Below, one piece after another: positions 44,798 to 54,219 of a stretch of 64,000 bases of DNA. The notes below the pieces were generated by a model, which searched no databases, was not told the origin of the DNA, and was given only the letters and a program-made list of their open reading frames with translations. Source of the DNA: Heterohyrax brucei (taxonomy: Eukaryota > Chordata > Mammalia > Hyracoidea > Procaviidae); the NCBI GenBank assembly GCA_028571685.1, contig CM053140.1, positions 60,766,201-60,830,200 on the forward strand, written 5' to 3'. A program made the translations under genes and the position numbers. Within the stretch, counting starts at the first letter, position 1. Each line of letters opens with the position of its first letter.

Positions 44798-44827
44798 GGG
44801 GTGGGCTTGGAGGGGGTGGGCAATGGG
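44798..44827 (+). other. potential G-quadruplex
   Basis: Runs GGGG, GGG, GGGGG, GGG and GGG separated by loops of 1-6 bases, just downstream of the RTE 3' end. Predicted by pattern only. Confidence 0.5.
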
Positions 44828-46194
44828 AGGAGGTACAGATGGCCCTGCCCCACGTGCTCCCCGAGGACCTGGCCTGGCCTCCCTGGTTTCCTGCTGCAGC
44901 AGCAGGGCCCGGCCCAGCAGGTGCTCAGTGAACATCTGTTCCCTGCAGAGCCCAGGCCCTGCCCCCTGAGCTGCCTGGGCTGAGTGGAGAGGTATGAGTT
45001 GACCGCTCACTGCAGCACACTCCTTATCTCCTTCCCCATGGCTGGCAGTCACATCCATAAAACTCTTGTGTCCCTCCTGACACCAGAACTTGACAAAGGC
45101 TTGAAAATCCATCTGAGCTCAAAGAAATAAACACATACATAAAAACGCCCCTGGTTTTTCTATGACTTCTTGTTCATTGATGCAAGCATCATTCCCCCTT
45201 TTCCAATAATCTTAAATCACCAGCCATCTGCCTCCTCCCTGCACCTCCCTTCAGGACAGGAAGGCTCCAACTTTCTGGAAAACAAAAGAATGATCCAAGA
45301 GCCAATAACTGGAACATATCACCTGCCTCCAAGGGGACAGAGCAGCTGAGAAGAGGTCAGCATGGCTGAGCTGCAGGACAAGGGTTGAGCTCTCCCCTCA
45401 CTAAGAGTGCTGGGCCCCCAACTCCAGGGACCCAGGACAGTCACATCCTGTAGCTGGTCAGCCTGAGTCAGAGTTCCACAGAGGTGGTTACACATGCTGC
45501 TCTCAGGAAATGCTGCTGAGCACCTGCTCTGTGCAGACACTGTGCTGGGCACCATCAGCACAGCCCCAACGGGGCTGACACCCTACTGCAGGAAAAACTA
45601 CGATCTGGTAATGAGCAGGACTGGTCTCTGATGAGGGCACATTTAAGCCACACCCCAGAGTGCCCCATCTGACATCAGCGTCACTCCCCAAGTCAGTGTT
45701 GTGCTGCCAGAGGAGTGCTGATGCATGACCCTCCTGGCAAGGTGCTGGCATAGCCTAGTTCTGCCTGTCCCCTTACCTGTGACCTCGGCAGGGCAACTTT
45801 ATAGCCAGGTAATGAGGCCCAAAGGGATAACATACAAGAGAGCCTTGAAGACCTCACACCTGGGCCTAGGAACAGGGCCTCAGGATGACACTTGGGGTCC
45901 TTTCTTCCCTGTCCCATTGACTGATCCCATATAACAGCCCCTGTCCTCAATCTCTCATCCTCACTGGTATCCCTCCTTCCCTGCCTCTGTGACCACCCCA
46001 CCCCCAACTGACATCCTTCCATCATCCTTGCTCCCCAGACATCACTGCCTCTGTGACCACTCCACCCCTCACTGACATCCCTCTGTCACTGTCTCTGTAG
46101 CCAATTCTCTGTGACCATCTAGAAAAGCTGGAAGGTGGCCTCTCACTCCCTATCCCATGGAGAACAAGTAGGTCCACAGCTGGCCATGCCTGGA
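44828..46194. repeat. unique sequence with an imperfect direct repeat
   Basis: The phrase CTGCCTCTGTGACCAC, with its following ~20 bases, occurs at 45981-46018 and 46045-46080 (64-bp offset). Otherwise no gene or repeat. Confidence 0.5.
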
Positions 46195-46375
46195 TATGAA
46201 CCCTGGCTTTTCTACTCACCACTTGTGTGCCCTGGATAGCATTTCTTCCCCTCCTTGAGCCTCAGTTTCCCCACCTGTGAAGTGGGCATGATGATGACAC
46301 CTGCCCCTCAGGGGTCTTGGGAAGATGGGGAAGATGATGTCTGGCACAGCACCTGGCACCCTGTGAGCCCTCTTG
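46195..46375 (+). mobile_element. MIR
   Basis: Sense: GATATGAACCCTGGCTTTTC, CTTGAGCCTCAGTTTCCCC, ACCTGTGAAGTGGGCATG, CTGGCACAGCACCTGGCACC. Confidence 0.8.
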
Positions 46376-46481
46376 GAGGATTTCCTCTGGGTGGTGTGAC
46401 CTGTCCCCTCCACTGGAGCCATAGTATCTCCATTCTCTCTAGCCTGCTCTCTGTGTCTCAGCCAACTGCTGCCAGTGGCTG

Positions 46482-46540
46482 GGGTCACTCCAGGCAGGAG
46501 CAGCATCAAAAGCAGCTAAAGAAGCATCACCATCAAGGGC
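46482..46540 (+). repeat. 59-bp local duplication, copy A
   Basis: 52 of 59 positions match 47439-47497 without gaps, for example CAGGCAGGAGCAGCA and CATCACCATCAAG. The right edge enters a MIR-like start in both copies. Confidence 0.75.
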
Positions 46541-46774
46541 ATTAGACCGGCAGCAGGGGCAGACCCAGAACATCCACATGGCAAGGCTTGGGGACACCAA
46601 TCTTATGAGTGGGGGGGGAAGAATCTGTCTTAGTTTTTACGGATCAACCAAAATAGCCCACTTCCTTGAAGATGCTTTTGTGTATTCTGCACACACAGTT
46701 CTAGATATTGTTCATCCATACCATCATTATCATCATCACCTTCATTAACTTCGGAGTGGCTTCAGAGGACACTG

Positions 46775-46850
46775 TTTGGCTTATTCAACAATATGTCCAC
46801 AAACATTTACTGAATACCTACTATGTGGTAGGCACTGCTCAAGGAAATTA
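46775..46850 (-). mobile_element. LINE2 3' end
   Basis: Antisense: CTTATTCAACAATATGTCC, CATTTACTGAATACCTAC, TATGTGGTAGGCACTGCTC. Confidence 0.75.
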
Positions 46851-47438
46851 AGGAGTACCCCAAGTCCCCCAGGCCACCTGTTGAGCTGCTGCCACCTGAA
46901 TTTGTGTTCCTCCACGGTGTAGCCAGCCCACCTGCACAGTCACCTCCCCACCCTTGCGTGGTATTCACCTCTCGTCTCTTCTCACCTGGGCATCCTAGGA
47001 CCTTTGCAAAATTCATAGAACTGTAATGTTGTATTGGAAGGGACTTGGGAGATCTTTTACAGGAGATCTTTTACATCACACCTCCCAGCCCTGCCATCAT
47101 CTTGGAGTGGTTTGAAGTTTATTCTCCACTTGTCAGAGGCCCCAATCAGACCCTGGAACTCCTGGAGCAGGGGGGTTTCTATTAAATAACTGGATGCTTC
47201 ATCAAGGGTTTGTTGAAGCCACCCATGCTCTAGATCCTGGGACCTTTTCCCTAGAAGTGCGGAACACCACACAGATACATCCTAAGGATGCAGGTGACTG
47301 ATGCTGTCACAGATTTACCACCTCTACAGATTGAGGACAGCTAGGAAAGCTTCCCAGAGGAGGGGATGCTTCATTTGGACCTTGAACTCAAAGTGCATCA
47401 TTGTTTCCAAATAGAAAGAGGTGCAGGGGTGGAGGACA
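46851..47438. other. unique sequence
   Basis: GAGATCTTTTACA is tandemly duplicated at 47050-47075. 47020-47110 resembles an old SINE-like repeat (TTGGAAGGGACTTGGGAG). No gene. Confidence 0.4.
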
Positions 47439-47497
47439 GGGTCACTGCAGGCAGGAGCAGCAGCAAAAGCGACTAAGGAAACATCACCATCAAGAGC
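47439..47497 (+). repeat. 59-bp local duplication, copy B
   Basis: Partner of 46482-46540 in the same orientation, offset 957 bp. Confidence 0.75.
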
Positions 47498-47920
47498 AAG
47501 AGCTTTACAGCGAGGCAGGACAAGCTTCACACTGTGTGATCAGTGGCATGTGACTCTAAGGAAGCCAGTTCCCCTCTCTGGGTCTCCATTTTCTCATCTG
47601 TAAAATCCTACTTCGGGGGAATATTTTGAGGGTTAAATGAGTTAGTACACAGGTACCCACATAGACTTGGTGCTCAGTGACATCAGTGACCCACCCAGGG
47701 AGACAGAGCCCAGATGCAGTGGTGGAAAGACAGTCTTAGGGAGAGAGGAAAGACCAGACCCAAGATCAGACAGGCAGGGTTCAAACCCCAGCTCTGTCTC
47801 TCATTACGGTTTAACCCTGGTACGCTGCACCCCTCTCTGAGCCCATTTCTCTTCTATAAATTGTGGGATTCAGGCCCTGCTTGCCGTCCTATGGGAGCAA
47901 TGAACGGTAAGGCAGGTAGA
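47498..47920 (+). mobile_element. two sense MIRs
   Basis: First (to ~47690): CCCCTCTCTGGGTCTCCATT, TTCTCATCTGTAAAATCC, GAGGGTTAAATGAGTTAG. Second (47770-47920): GGGTTCAAACCCCAGCTCTG, CTCTCTGAGCCCATTTCTC. Confidence 0.8.
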
Positions 47921-48289
47921 CCACCCGGAGTGCACAGGCCAAGTCCCCAAGGGAGCACGATTTGAAGATCTGGCTGCAAGGAGCTCAGATGTGGTGTCAG
48001 GGGGTTAGGAATTCTCACTAAGGAGGCAACAATTGAAATCTCAGGAGTGACAGAGCCTCCCAGAGAGAACGTGTGGGCAGAGGACAGATGTAGCGGAAAT
48101 AGCACCAAAGAGAGTCCCAGAATCCCTGGCTTGATTCTGTCCACAGACACCTGGGAAGTCACAGAGGCCTCTGATTCTAGGGACCTCAGGAGGTGAACAG
48201 GTGAGCACAGAGAAGAGAGAAGTATGTTCTCATCGTGAAGGAAACAGAGGACAGTAGCTAAAAGATGGATGGGGAGCTCAGCACGTCCT
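47921..48289. other. unique sequence
   Basis: No recognised feature. Confidence 0.4.
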
Positions 48290-48460
48290 CTTATTTGCTC
48301 TGAGACCCTGAGCCAATGACTAATCTTTTTTGCACCTCAGTTTCCTCATCTGTAAAATGGGACAGAAGCTGTACCTGCCTGGCAGGGTAATCATGAGAGT
48401 TAAATGAGATAATCCATGTAAAGATCTGTGTGCATCAGGAAGCAAATGCTTAAATGAGTA
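48290..48460 (+). mobile_element. MIR
   Basis: Sense: CTCAGTTTCCTCATCTGTAA (then AATGGG), GTAATCATGAGAGTTAAATG, AGATAATCCATGTAAAGATC. Well-preserved 3' half. Confidence 0.88.
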
Positions 48461-48540
48461 GATGATGGTAGTGGGTGATGGTGGTGACAACAGTGGTGGT
48501 GGTCATGGTGATACTGATGGTGCTACTGAAGAAGATGCTA
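48461..48540 (+). repeat. degenerate GAT/GGT array at a MIR 3' end
   Basis: GATGATGGTAGTGGGTGATG, then GTGGTGGTGGTCATGGTGAT. It begins where the MIR tail ends, as at 42136. Confidence 0.75.
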
Positions 48541-49084
48541 GGCACAGTGTCCAGGCTGTCCTGACCTTTCTCTGGTTTGGGCCAGAGATGCCCTCGTGAC
48601 CCATGTTCATCCTGCCCTGTCCCAGGTATGTTGAGTGAATGTTAGCCTCCGTCACTCTGTGAGGCTGTGAGCTCTATGGTAGACAGTGATTGGAAACTCA
48701 TGATAGGGAGAGGATTGATGCCAAGAAAGCTTGAGAACAAGGAAAACATCAGCTTCCTTGACCCTGAGAGGAAAACCCTTCCTCCAGCATGGTCTAGATG
48801 GACCTCAGGCTATCCATGGCCACTGAGGGAGGCAAGAGTGTAGATGGAAAGCCCTTGGCCCTTTAAAGTCCATGTCAAGAAAATGGTCAGGTCCTCCCAG
48901 CTGCATCTGATGGTTTCTGCCCCAAAAAACAACATAGATACGAACTGCTGGGTCCAGAGGGGCTGGGTCCTGAGCTGCCACACCCTCATCAACTCCACAA
49001 GCTGTCTTTCAGGTTTTTCAACAGGGTGTGTAATCATGTACGTAAATCGGCTAGAACACAGACTCTCCATGAACTCGTTACTTA
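48541..49084. other. unique sequence
   Basis: Overlapping 124- and 168-codon frames on opposite strands (48844-49218, 48810-49316) show no protein family I know and overlap a repeat. I treat both as chance. Confidence 0.4.
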
Positions 49085-49165
49085 GTTGTGATAGTGATGC
49101 TGGTGGTGATGACCGGATGGTACTGAGGATGAGGATGAGGATGGTACTGAAAATGACAAATAATG
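49085..49165 (+). repeat. degenerate GAT/GAG array
   Basis: GATAGTGATGCTGGTGGTG, GAGGATGAGGATGAGGATGG: a short, impure trinucleotide array. Confidence 0.7.
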
Positions 49166-49554
49166 AACCATACAGACTTAACCTAGAGAAGGAGGTTGGC
49201 CAGGAGTGTAACCTGTAACCAGCTGGGGAGCAGATGGAGCAACCTACAGAAGCAGATGACAACCTACAGAAGCTTCCGCCCTGGCCCTTACAATCCTTAC
49301 TGCTGTCCCACGTCACCTGTTATATAGGAGAGGGTACAAGAAGCCCCTGGCTTTTCTGAATTCTCTTGAAGAGCGCTTGGGGCTGAAGATGGCTAACTCT
49401 ATCTCCGGTCATTTAGGGCTGCTATGCCTCTCAGGGAAAATCCGGTTGGGGCTTCTGGGGTCCTGGGGGGGCTCAGAAGTCTGGTCCTGCTCGCCCCCAG
49501 GAGCAGGACTGGGGAGATTCAGGGAGGCAGGGTGAGATAGAGTCAGTGTGTTTT
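49166..49554. other. unique sequence
   Basis: The AACCTACAGAAGC phrase repeats at 49240 and 49260. G-rich stretch GTCCTGGGGGGGCTC near 49460. No gene. Confidence 0.4.
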
Positions 49555-49843
49555 CTGGATCTAATTAGCAGTGCCAATAATTAAACTCCACATCCACCGT
49601 GAGCCCCCTCTGCTGCAAGCGTTTCTGTTCTGACGCTGCTCAAATATGAAATGATTCCTGTCCCCAAGGCTGGAGCCAAGAAGGCACAAATCCGAGATGG
49701 AAGCTATAATTACCAGTCTGATTACACAGTGTGAGTTAATAAAAAATGAAATAAAAACCATCCCCCCAAAATAAGAATAATTAACAACACTCTGAGTTAT
49801 TTTTGCTCTGTAAAAGAGTGAGGATTTTTTATCATTTACTTCC
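49555..49843. promoter_or_regulatory. candidate conserved noncoding element
   Basis: Repeat-free AT-rich block with several homeodomain-type cores: CTAATTAG (49561), AATAATTAAAC, TATAATTACCAG, GAATAATTAAC. It is bounded by GC-richer unique DNA on the left and antisense L2 on the right. The density of TAATTA-type sites is the only evidence. Confidence 0.4.
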
Positions 49844-49844
49844 T

Positions 49845-50345
49845 CCACATTTCATTTATTCAGCCAGGTTATTTGCTAAGCAAGCACTCCTGCTAGGCAC
49901 AAGCTGAGCGCAAGGTGAGAAATAAGTCAGACAGTGCCCACCCTCTTGGGGCTCACTTAGGATGGAAACATGGACCTTCTAGGAAAAGTCATGCAGACAA
50001 ATGTTTGTCTATACATTGGAATATGGCCAAATATGCCATGTACAGGAGGCTATGAGGAAAACTAAAGAAGGAGACTAACATAGATGAAGGAGTAGTCTTA
50101 GGAGCTGATATTTCAGTTGAGACCTGAAGGAGCTGACTATCTGAAAAACAGAGAATGGGGGGCAGAGTAATCTAGAAGGTGGGGAAAAGCATGTGCAAAG
50201 GCCCTGGGGTAGGGAGGGATGTGTTGGAGAAACTAAAGATGGTGCTAGTACAGAGTATGTGATGAGGAAGGAGCCTGAAGGGAAAGAGGCAGCAGCCAGA
50301 CCCTGTAGAATCCCATGGACCTTGGCCAGCGTGGTTGAATTTACT
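49845..50345 (-). mobile_element. LINE2 3' region
   Basis: Antisense: CACATTTCATTTATTCAGCC, CTCTTGGGGCTCACTTAGG, TTTCAGTTGAGACCTGAAGG, GTGCAAAGGCCCTGGGGTAG, GACCCTGTAGAATCCCATGG. About 500 bp in recognisable order. Confidence 0.8.
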
Positions 50346-50424
50346 CGTGTTTCCCGGTCATCGGTGAAGGATGTTAACTAAGGGAATTCACCACCCTTTT
50401 GTCAGTTTATCATACTGTAGTAGC

Positions 50425-50918
50425 CTGTGTGTTGCTATGATCCTGGAAACTATGACACTGATATTTTAAACACCAGCAGGATTACCCGTGGTGGACAGGT
50501 TTCAGCAGATCTTCCAGAAACAGACTGACAAAGAAGAAAGATCCAGTGATCTACTTCTCAAAATCAGCCAATGAAAACCTCAGACTGTTGTCCGATACAA
50601 TGTTAGCAGATGTGCTCCCAAGCTGGAAGGCACCACACAATGACCACAGCAAGGGATCTGAGCATAGCAAACATCGTTAAGATGGTATAAACCCCAAAAC
50701 CAGACCCACTGTCATTGAGCGGATTCTGACTCATAGTGACACTGTAGACAGAGTAGAAGTGCCCCACAGAGTTTCTAAGGAGCACCTGGCAGATAATAAC
50801 TGCTGACCTTCAGGTTAGTAGCTGTAGCACTTAACCACTATACCACTGTGCAGGACTGTGCAAGGTTTCCTCCTGTGATACACAAAGAATCAACTCAAGG
50901 GCATCTGACAACAACAAA
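50425..50918 (+). mobile_element. RTE-derived element: 5' region joined to 3' end
   Basis: 50425-50650 resembles the 5' untranslated part of the afrotherian RTE (GTTGCTATGATCCTGGAAAC, GGACAGGTTTCAGCAGATC, GTGATCTACTTCTCAAAATC). It then passes directly into the RTE 3' end (CTGAGCATAGCAAACATCG; after the SINE, GCAGGACTGTGCAAGG and CAACTCAAGGGCATCTGAC, then AACAACAA). Nearly all of the coding region is absent. It could be an internal deletion or a non-autonomous RTE family. The 5' match rests on memory of the family. Confidence 0.55.
50688..50850 (-). mobile_element. AfroSINE
   Basis: Antisense copy inside the RTE-derived element: CAGACCCACTGTCATTGAGC, TAGACAGAGTAGAAGTGCC, GCACTTAACCACTATACCAC. 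Confidence 0.9.
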
Positions 50919-51304
50919 GCAAGCTGGTGGCCTTATCAGTTTGGGGACTTAAGAAGAACCATCTGGCTCTTCTACGGCAGCCAGAGTGGAAGCAGGGTCC
51001 CAGCGGGGCAGCCACAGCAGACTTCCAGACAGCAGGAGAGGGTGGCCTGAGCCAGAGCAGGTCTGGTGGAAAAGGAGACGAGTGGATGGATCCGGGTGAT
51101 ATTTAGGAGGCAGAAATGACCACTCTCCACCACATCTGGCATCATGAGAGACTGACGAGTGAGTGAGGGGATACCCCAGGCTGAATGTCAAAACCCTGTG
51201 TTTACCTGCACAGCCAGTCTGGATTTGAACCCAGGTTTCCAGTGAGAATTAAGTGAGCTCACACCTGGCAAGTGCCCAGCACATGCCAGCTACTGCTCAC
51301 TGGC
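50919..51304. other. unique sequence with possible MIR remnant
   Basis: CTGGATTTGAACCCAGGTTTC near 51220 looks like a MIR box B region. Nothing else. Confidence 0.4.
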
Positions 51305-51462
51305 CATGTCGGGGTGATTCCCTCCTGGTGACCCCACGTGTGTCAGACTAGCACTGTGCTTTGTAAGGTTTGCAGTGGCTGGTTTTCAGCAGCAGAACTC
51401 TAGTCCTTGCTTCTGAGGGGCTTCTAACTGGACTTCTACCTTCTGCTAGCAGATAAGCTGAG
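51305..51462 (-). mobile_element. AfroSINE, long form, decayed
   Basis: Antisense: GTGACCCCACGTGTGTCAG, ACTAGCACTGTGCTTTGTAA, GTGGCTGGTTTTCAGC, TTCTGAGGGGCTTCTAACTG. The same form as 10310 with more divergence. Confidence 0.7.
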
Positions 51463-51477
51463 GATTCCCTGACAGTG

Positions 51478-51720
51478 CTCAACGCCAACATTTATTATGT
51501 ACAAATTGTGCCAGACTGTGTGCTAAGTGCTTTGCACACATCATTGTCATTTATTCCCTATGACAACTCTGTGATGTAGGAACTGTTAATTTGTCCAACA
51601 TTACAGCTGAAGAAATTTTACATCTAGGCCAGGACTTGGCCCAGTTCTCTTGAACTCCAAAACCCATGGCCTCAGCCACCCTGCCATTTCGCCTCCAGTT
51701 AACCACTTCTGTTCAGCTGT
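51478..51720 (-). mobile_element. MIR
   Basis: Antisense: CAACATTTATTATGTACAAA, GTGTGCTAAGTGCTTTGCAC, CTATGACAACTCTGTGATG, ACATTACAGCTGAAGAAA. Confidence 0.88.
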
Positions 51721-51807
51721 CCTCGGTGCACACCTCCAGTGACAGGGAACTCATTACCCCTCCAAGGCCATGCATCCAACAGGATCTGGACACACTTGAA
51801 CTTCAAA

Positions 51808-52165
51808 GAGGAGTGCCTGGGTAGTGCAAATGGTCAAGCACTTGACTACCAACCACAGAGTGGGAGGTTCAAACCCACCCATAGGTGCTTTGAAAGTAAG
51901 GCCTGGTGAACTGCTTCCAGAACATCACAGTCTTGAAAACTCTTAAAAAACAAACCAAACTCAGTGCCGTCGAGTTGAGTCTGACTCACAGCAACCTTAT
52001 AGTACAGAGTAGAACCGACCTATAGTGTTTCCAAGGAGCACCTAGTGGATTTGAACTGCAAACCTTTTGATTAGCAGTTGTAGCACTTAACCATTACACC
52101 ACCAGAGAGAGTACAATTCTACTCTGCACACATGGAGTTACCATTGAAACTGACCCTACAGCAAG
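51808..52165 (+). mobile_element. AfroSINE, long form, split by another AfroSINE
   Basis: Left piece: CCTGGGTAGTGCAAATGG, GGGAGGTTCAAACCCACCC, AAGGCCTGGTGAACTGCTTC. Right piece (52107 on): AGTACAATTCTACTCTGCAC, then ATGGAGTTACCATTGAAAC. The second SINE breaks it at 51943. Confidence 0.85.
51943..52106 (-). mobile_element. AfroSINE nested in AfroSINE
   Basis: Antisense copy with A-rich tail (AAAAAACAAACCAAACTCAG), TGCCGTCGAGTTGAGTCTG, GGTGGATTTGAACTGC-like box B (GTGGATTTGAACTGC) and CATTACACCACCAG. Confidence 0.9.
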
Positions 52166-52851
52166 GTAATATCAACTCCTTCTCTGCCATCTGCCCACTG
52201 ATCCAAAATCTGTCTTGGGAAACTCTGAAGAAGGCTAAGCTTCTCCCAGTGCTCCTGGAGGGTGGGCAAGCAGTGACCCAAGAGAGACAGAGATTTTGCA
52301 GGAGTGAAGAGTCTCTGAGCAAGAAACTGAAAATGCATCCCATCGAGATAAAAGAAAGGGTGTTTATCCTGAGGGAGGGTATAAGCTGGAGGAACAAGGG
52401 ACAGGGCCACTCAAAAGACAAATGAGAATAACGCCCAGAACAGAGACGGGTAGGAGCAAGGGATGAATTTACAAGCTAGAAATACAATTCACCTAGGGTC
52501 AGAGTTATAGAGCTTCATAAGAGTGGATTCTAAGTGCTATGTCTTTATTTTCTTAGCTCTTTTCTCTGCAAACTATTTTGTAAAGTGTGTCTTGTGCCAT
52601 CCATCTTCCCAGATGGCTTTTTAAGTGAAGCTGTTTGTTAATCGGGAGAAGGAATGGGAGACTGGGCAGGAGGGGAGAGCAGACAGAACTGGGGCGGGGG
52701 TGGGAAAGAGACACAGCAGAAAGAGCAGGGCGGTGGGTAGCAGGAAGCATCTCCTGCGGGCTGAAAGGCGCAGAGCTGGGCACCCCAGCACGAGGCCCTC
52801 AGGGGTGAGCTCAGTCCACAATGACCAGAGTTCCAATCATCGTTCAGTATG
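52166..52851. other. unique sequence
   Basis: Overlapping frames of 76-103 codons on both strands; none shows a domain. No repeat recognised. Confidence 0.45.
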
Positions 52852-53060
52852 CCTAGCACTGGGGTGAGTGCTCTGGATCACCACCCAACACATCCTCATA
52901 TAACACTGTGCAGTGGGCACAGTGACCATCCTTATCCCACAGAGCAGCTCAGAGAGCCACAGGGACTTGCCCAAAGCCACCAAGCTTGTGAGAGGCAGAT
53001 CTGGGATTCGAGCTCAAGTCTGTCTGACTCCAGAGCCCCAGGTCTTAACCAGCCTCTCCT
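52852..53060 (-). mobile_element. MIR
   Basis: Antisense: CATCCTCATATAACACTGTG, CTTGCCCAAAGCCACCAAGC, GATTCGAGCTCAAGTCTGTC, CAGGTCTTAACCAGCC. The core A-run of MIR is replaced by GAGCAGCTCAGAGAGCC. Confidence 0.75.
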
Positions 53061-54215
53061 AGACTGTCAGCTGGAAGGACCTCAGCCCCAACACAGCACT
53101 CAGCCTCCGAGACCTCAGTGTCTCCAGCTGTCTGGGGAGGTGAAGGGTATTGTTCAGTGATTCTTCAGCCCATGCTTCAGAATCTTCTGGGGGTAGTTTT
53201 CAGCAAGCTAATACCTGGGCACCACCTCAGGGCATGTGGGGGTAGGAGATCTCCCCAGACCCTCTAGCACAGATCTGACTTTGAGATCCCAGAGCTGCAC
53301 CAATTGCCTGCTTGTATAGATGGAAGAATTGAGACCCTGGGGGAGGAGGGGTGGCACTTTCACAGGATCTCACCCCTGGGGGGAGGATCTAGAAGCAGCA
53401 TCCCACTCTGTCCCCTTCTCAAGATGAGTGTTCTGGAGAGAGTCACCAAGAGGCCTCAGGAAAAAGAACCTGCTGTCACCTCACATCCACAACAACTCAG
53501 AGGGAGGGCCCATGATGGACTCTTTCAGCCTCCACATCCTAAGACCTATTTTTCCTCTTGCCTCTTTCCTCAGTGCAGCCCCTAACCACCCCCATCAAAC
53601 CAGCCTCAGGGGACCATGATGGATCACCCACTCTCTCGGCCAAAAGTGGCGAATCTTCTATCCCACCTACTAGCCCCACTCCCGTGTCTGCAGCTGTGGC
53701 TCCTTAATGATCATGAACGGAAAGAGGAAGAAGGTGCCTGTAGCGAGGATTTCAAGGTAAAGATGTCACTTGTGGCAGCCCATTTTTAGGCTTGGCATTA
53801 TGTTTTCTGAATTATCAGATTGAACACACACACACATCTTTGTTGTTTTTTTCCCTGAAGCAAGATGGACTTCTCGTGTTCCTTAGCAATCTCAAAGTGT
53901 AAGAGGAAAGCTAAGAATGGCTAGAAAATCTCACTTGTTGGGATGCAGGCTTCCTCGCATGTTTTCCAGAGGAGCATGGCAAGGCCAAGGCGGAGGCCAG
54001 GACAAGGTTCTCAAGGTGGAGGAAAAAGGGAAAGCCACGGAGGCCATGCTCCCGCTCACTTGGCGCTGGGGTCTCAGACTTAATTAACATGCTTAACCCC
54101 AAAGCCAGGCAGAGAGTCTTCCTGAGAGTCCGCTGCCCTCTCCCTTAATCTCTCTGAAGAGCAGCTTTCTCATCAGTAGCAGACATAATCCATCCCCCTC
54201 ACAGGGCTGCTGACA
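53061..54215. other. unique sequence
   Basis: Short (CA)n at 53824-53836. Otherwise nothing recognised. Confidence 0.45.
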
Positions 54216-54219
54216 CTGT

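Noticed and set aside
44341-44853. 170-codon open frame on the minus strand
   Set aside because: It lies antisense across an RTE relic that is recognisable on the plus strand, and it has no domain of its own.
48810-49316. 168-codon minus frame overlapping a 124-codon plus frame
   Set aside because: Opposed overlapping frames, no protein family, and overlap with a GAT-rich array.
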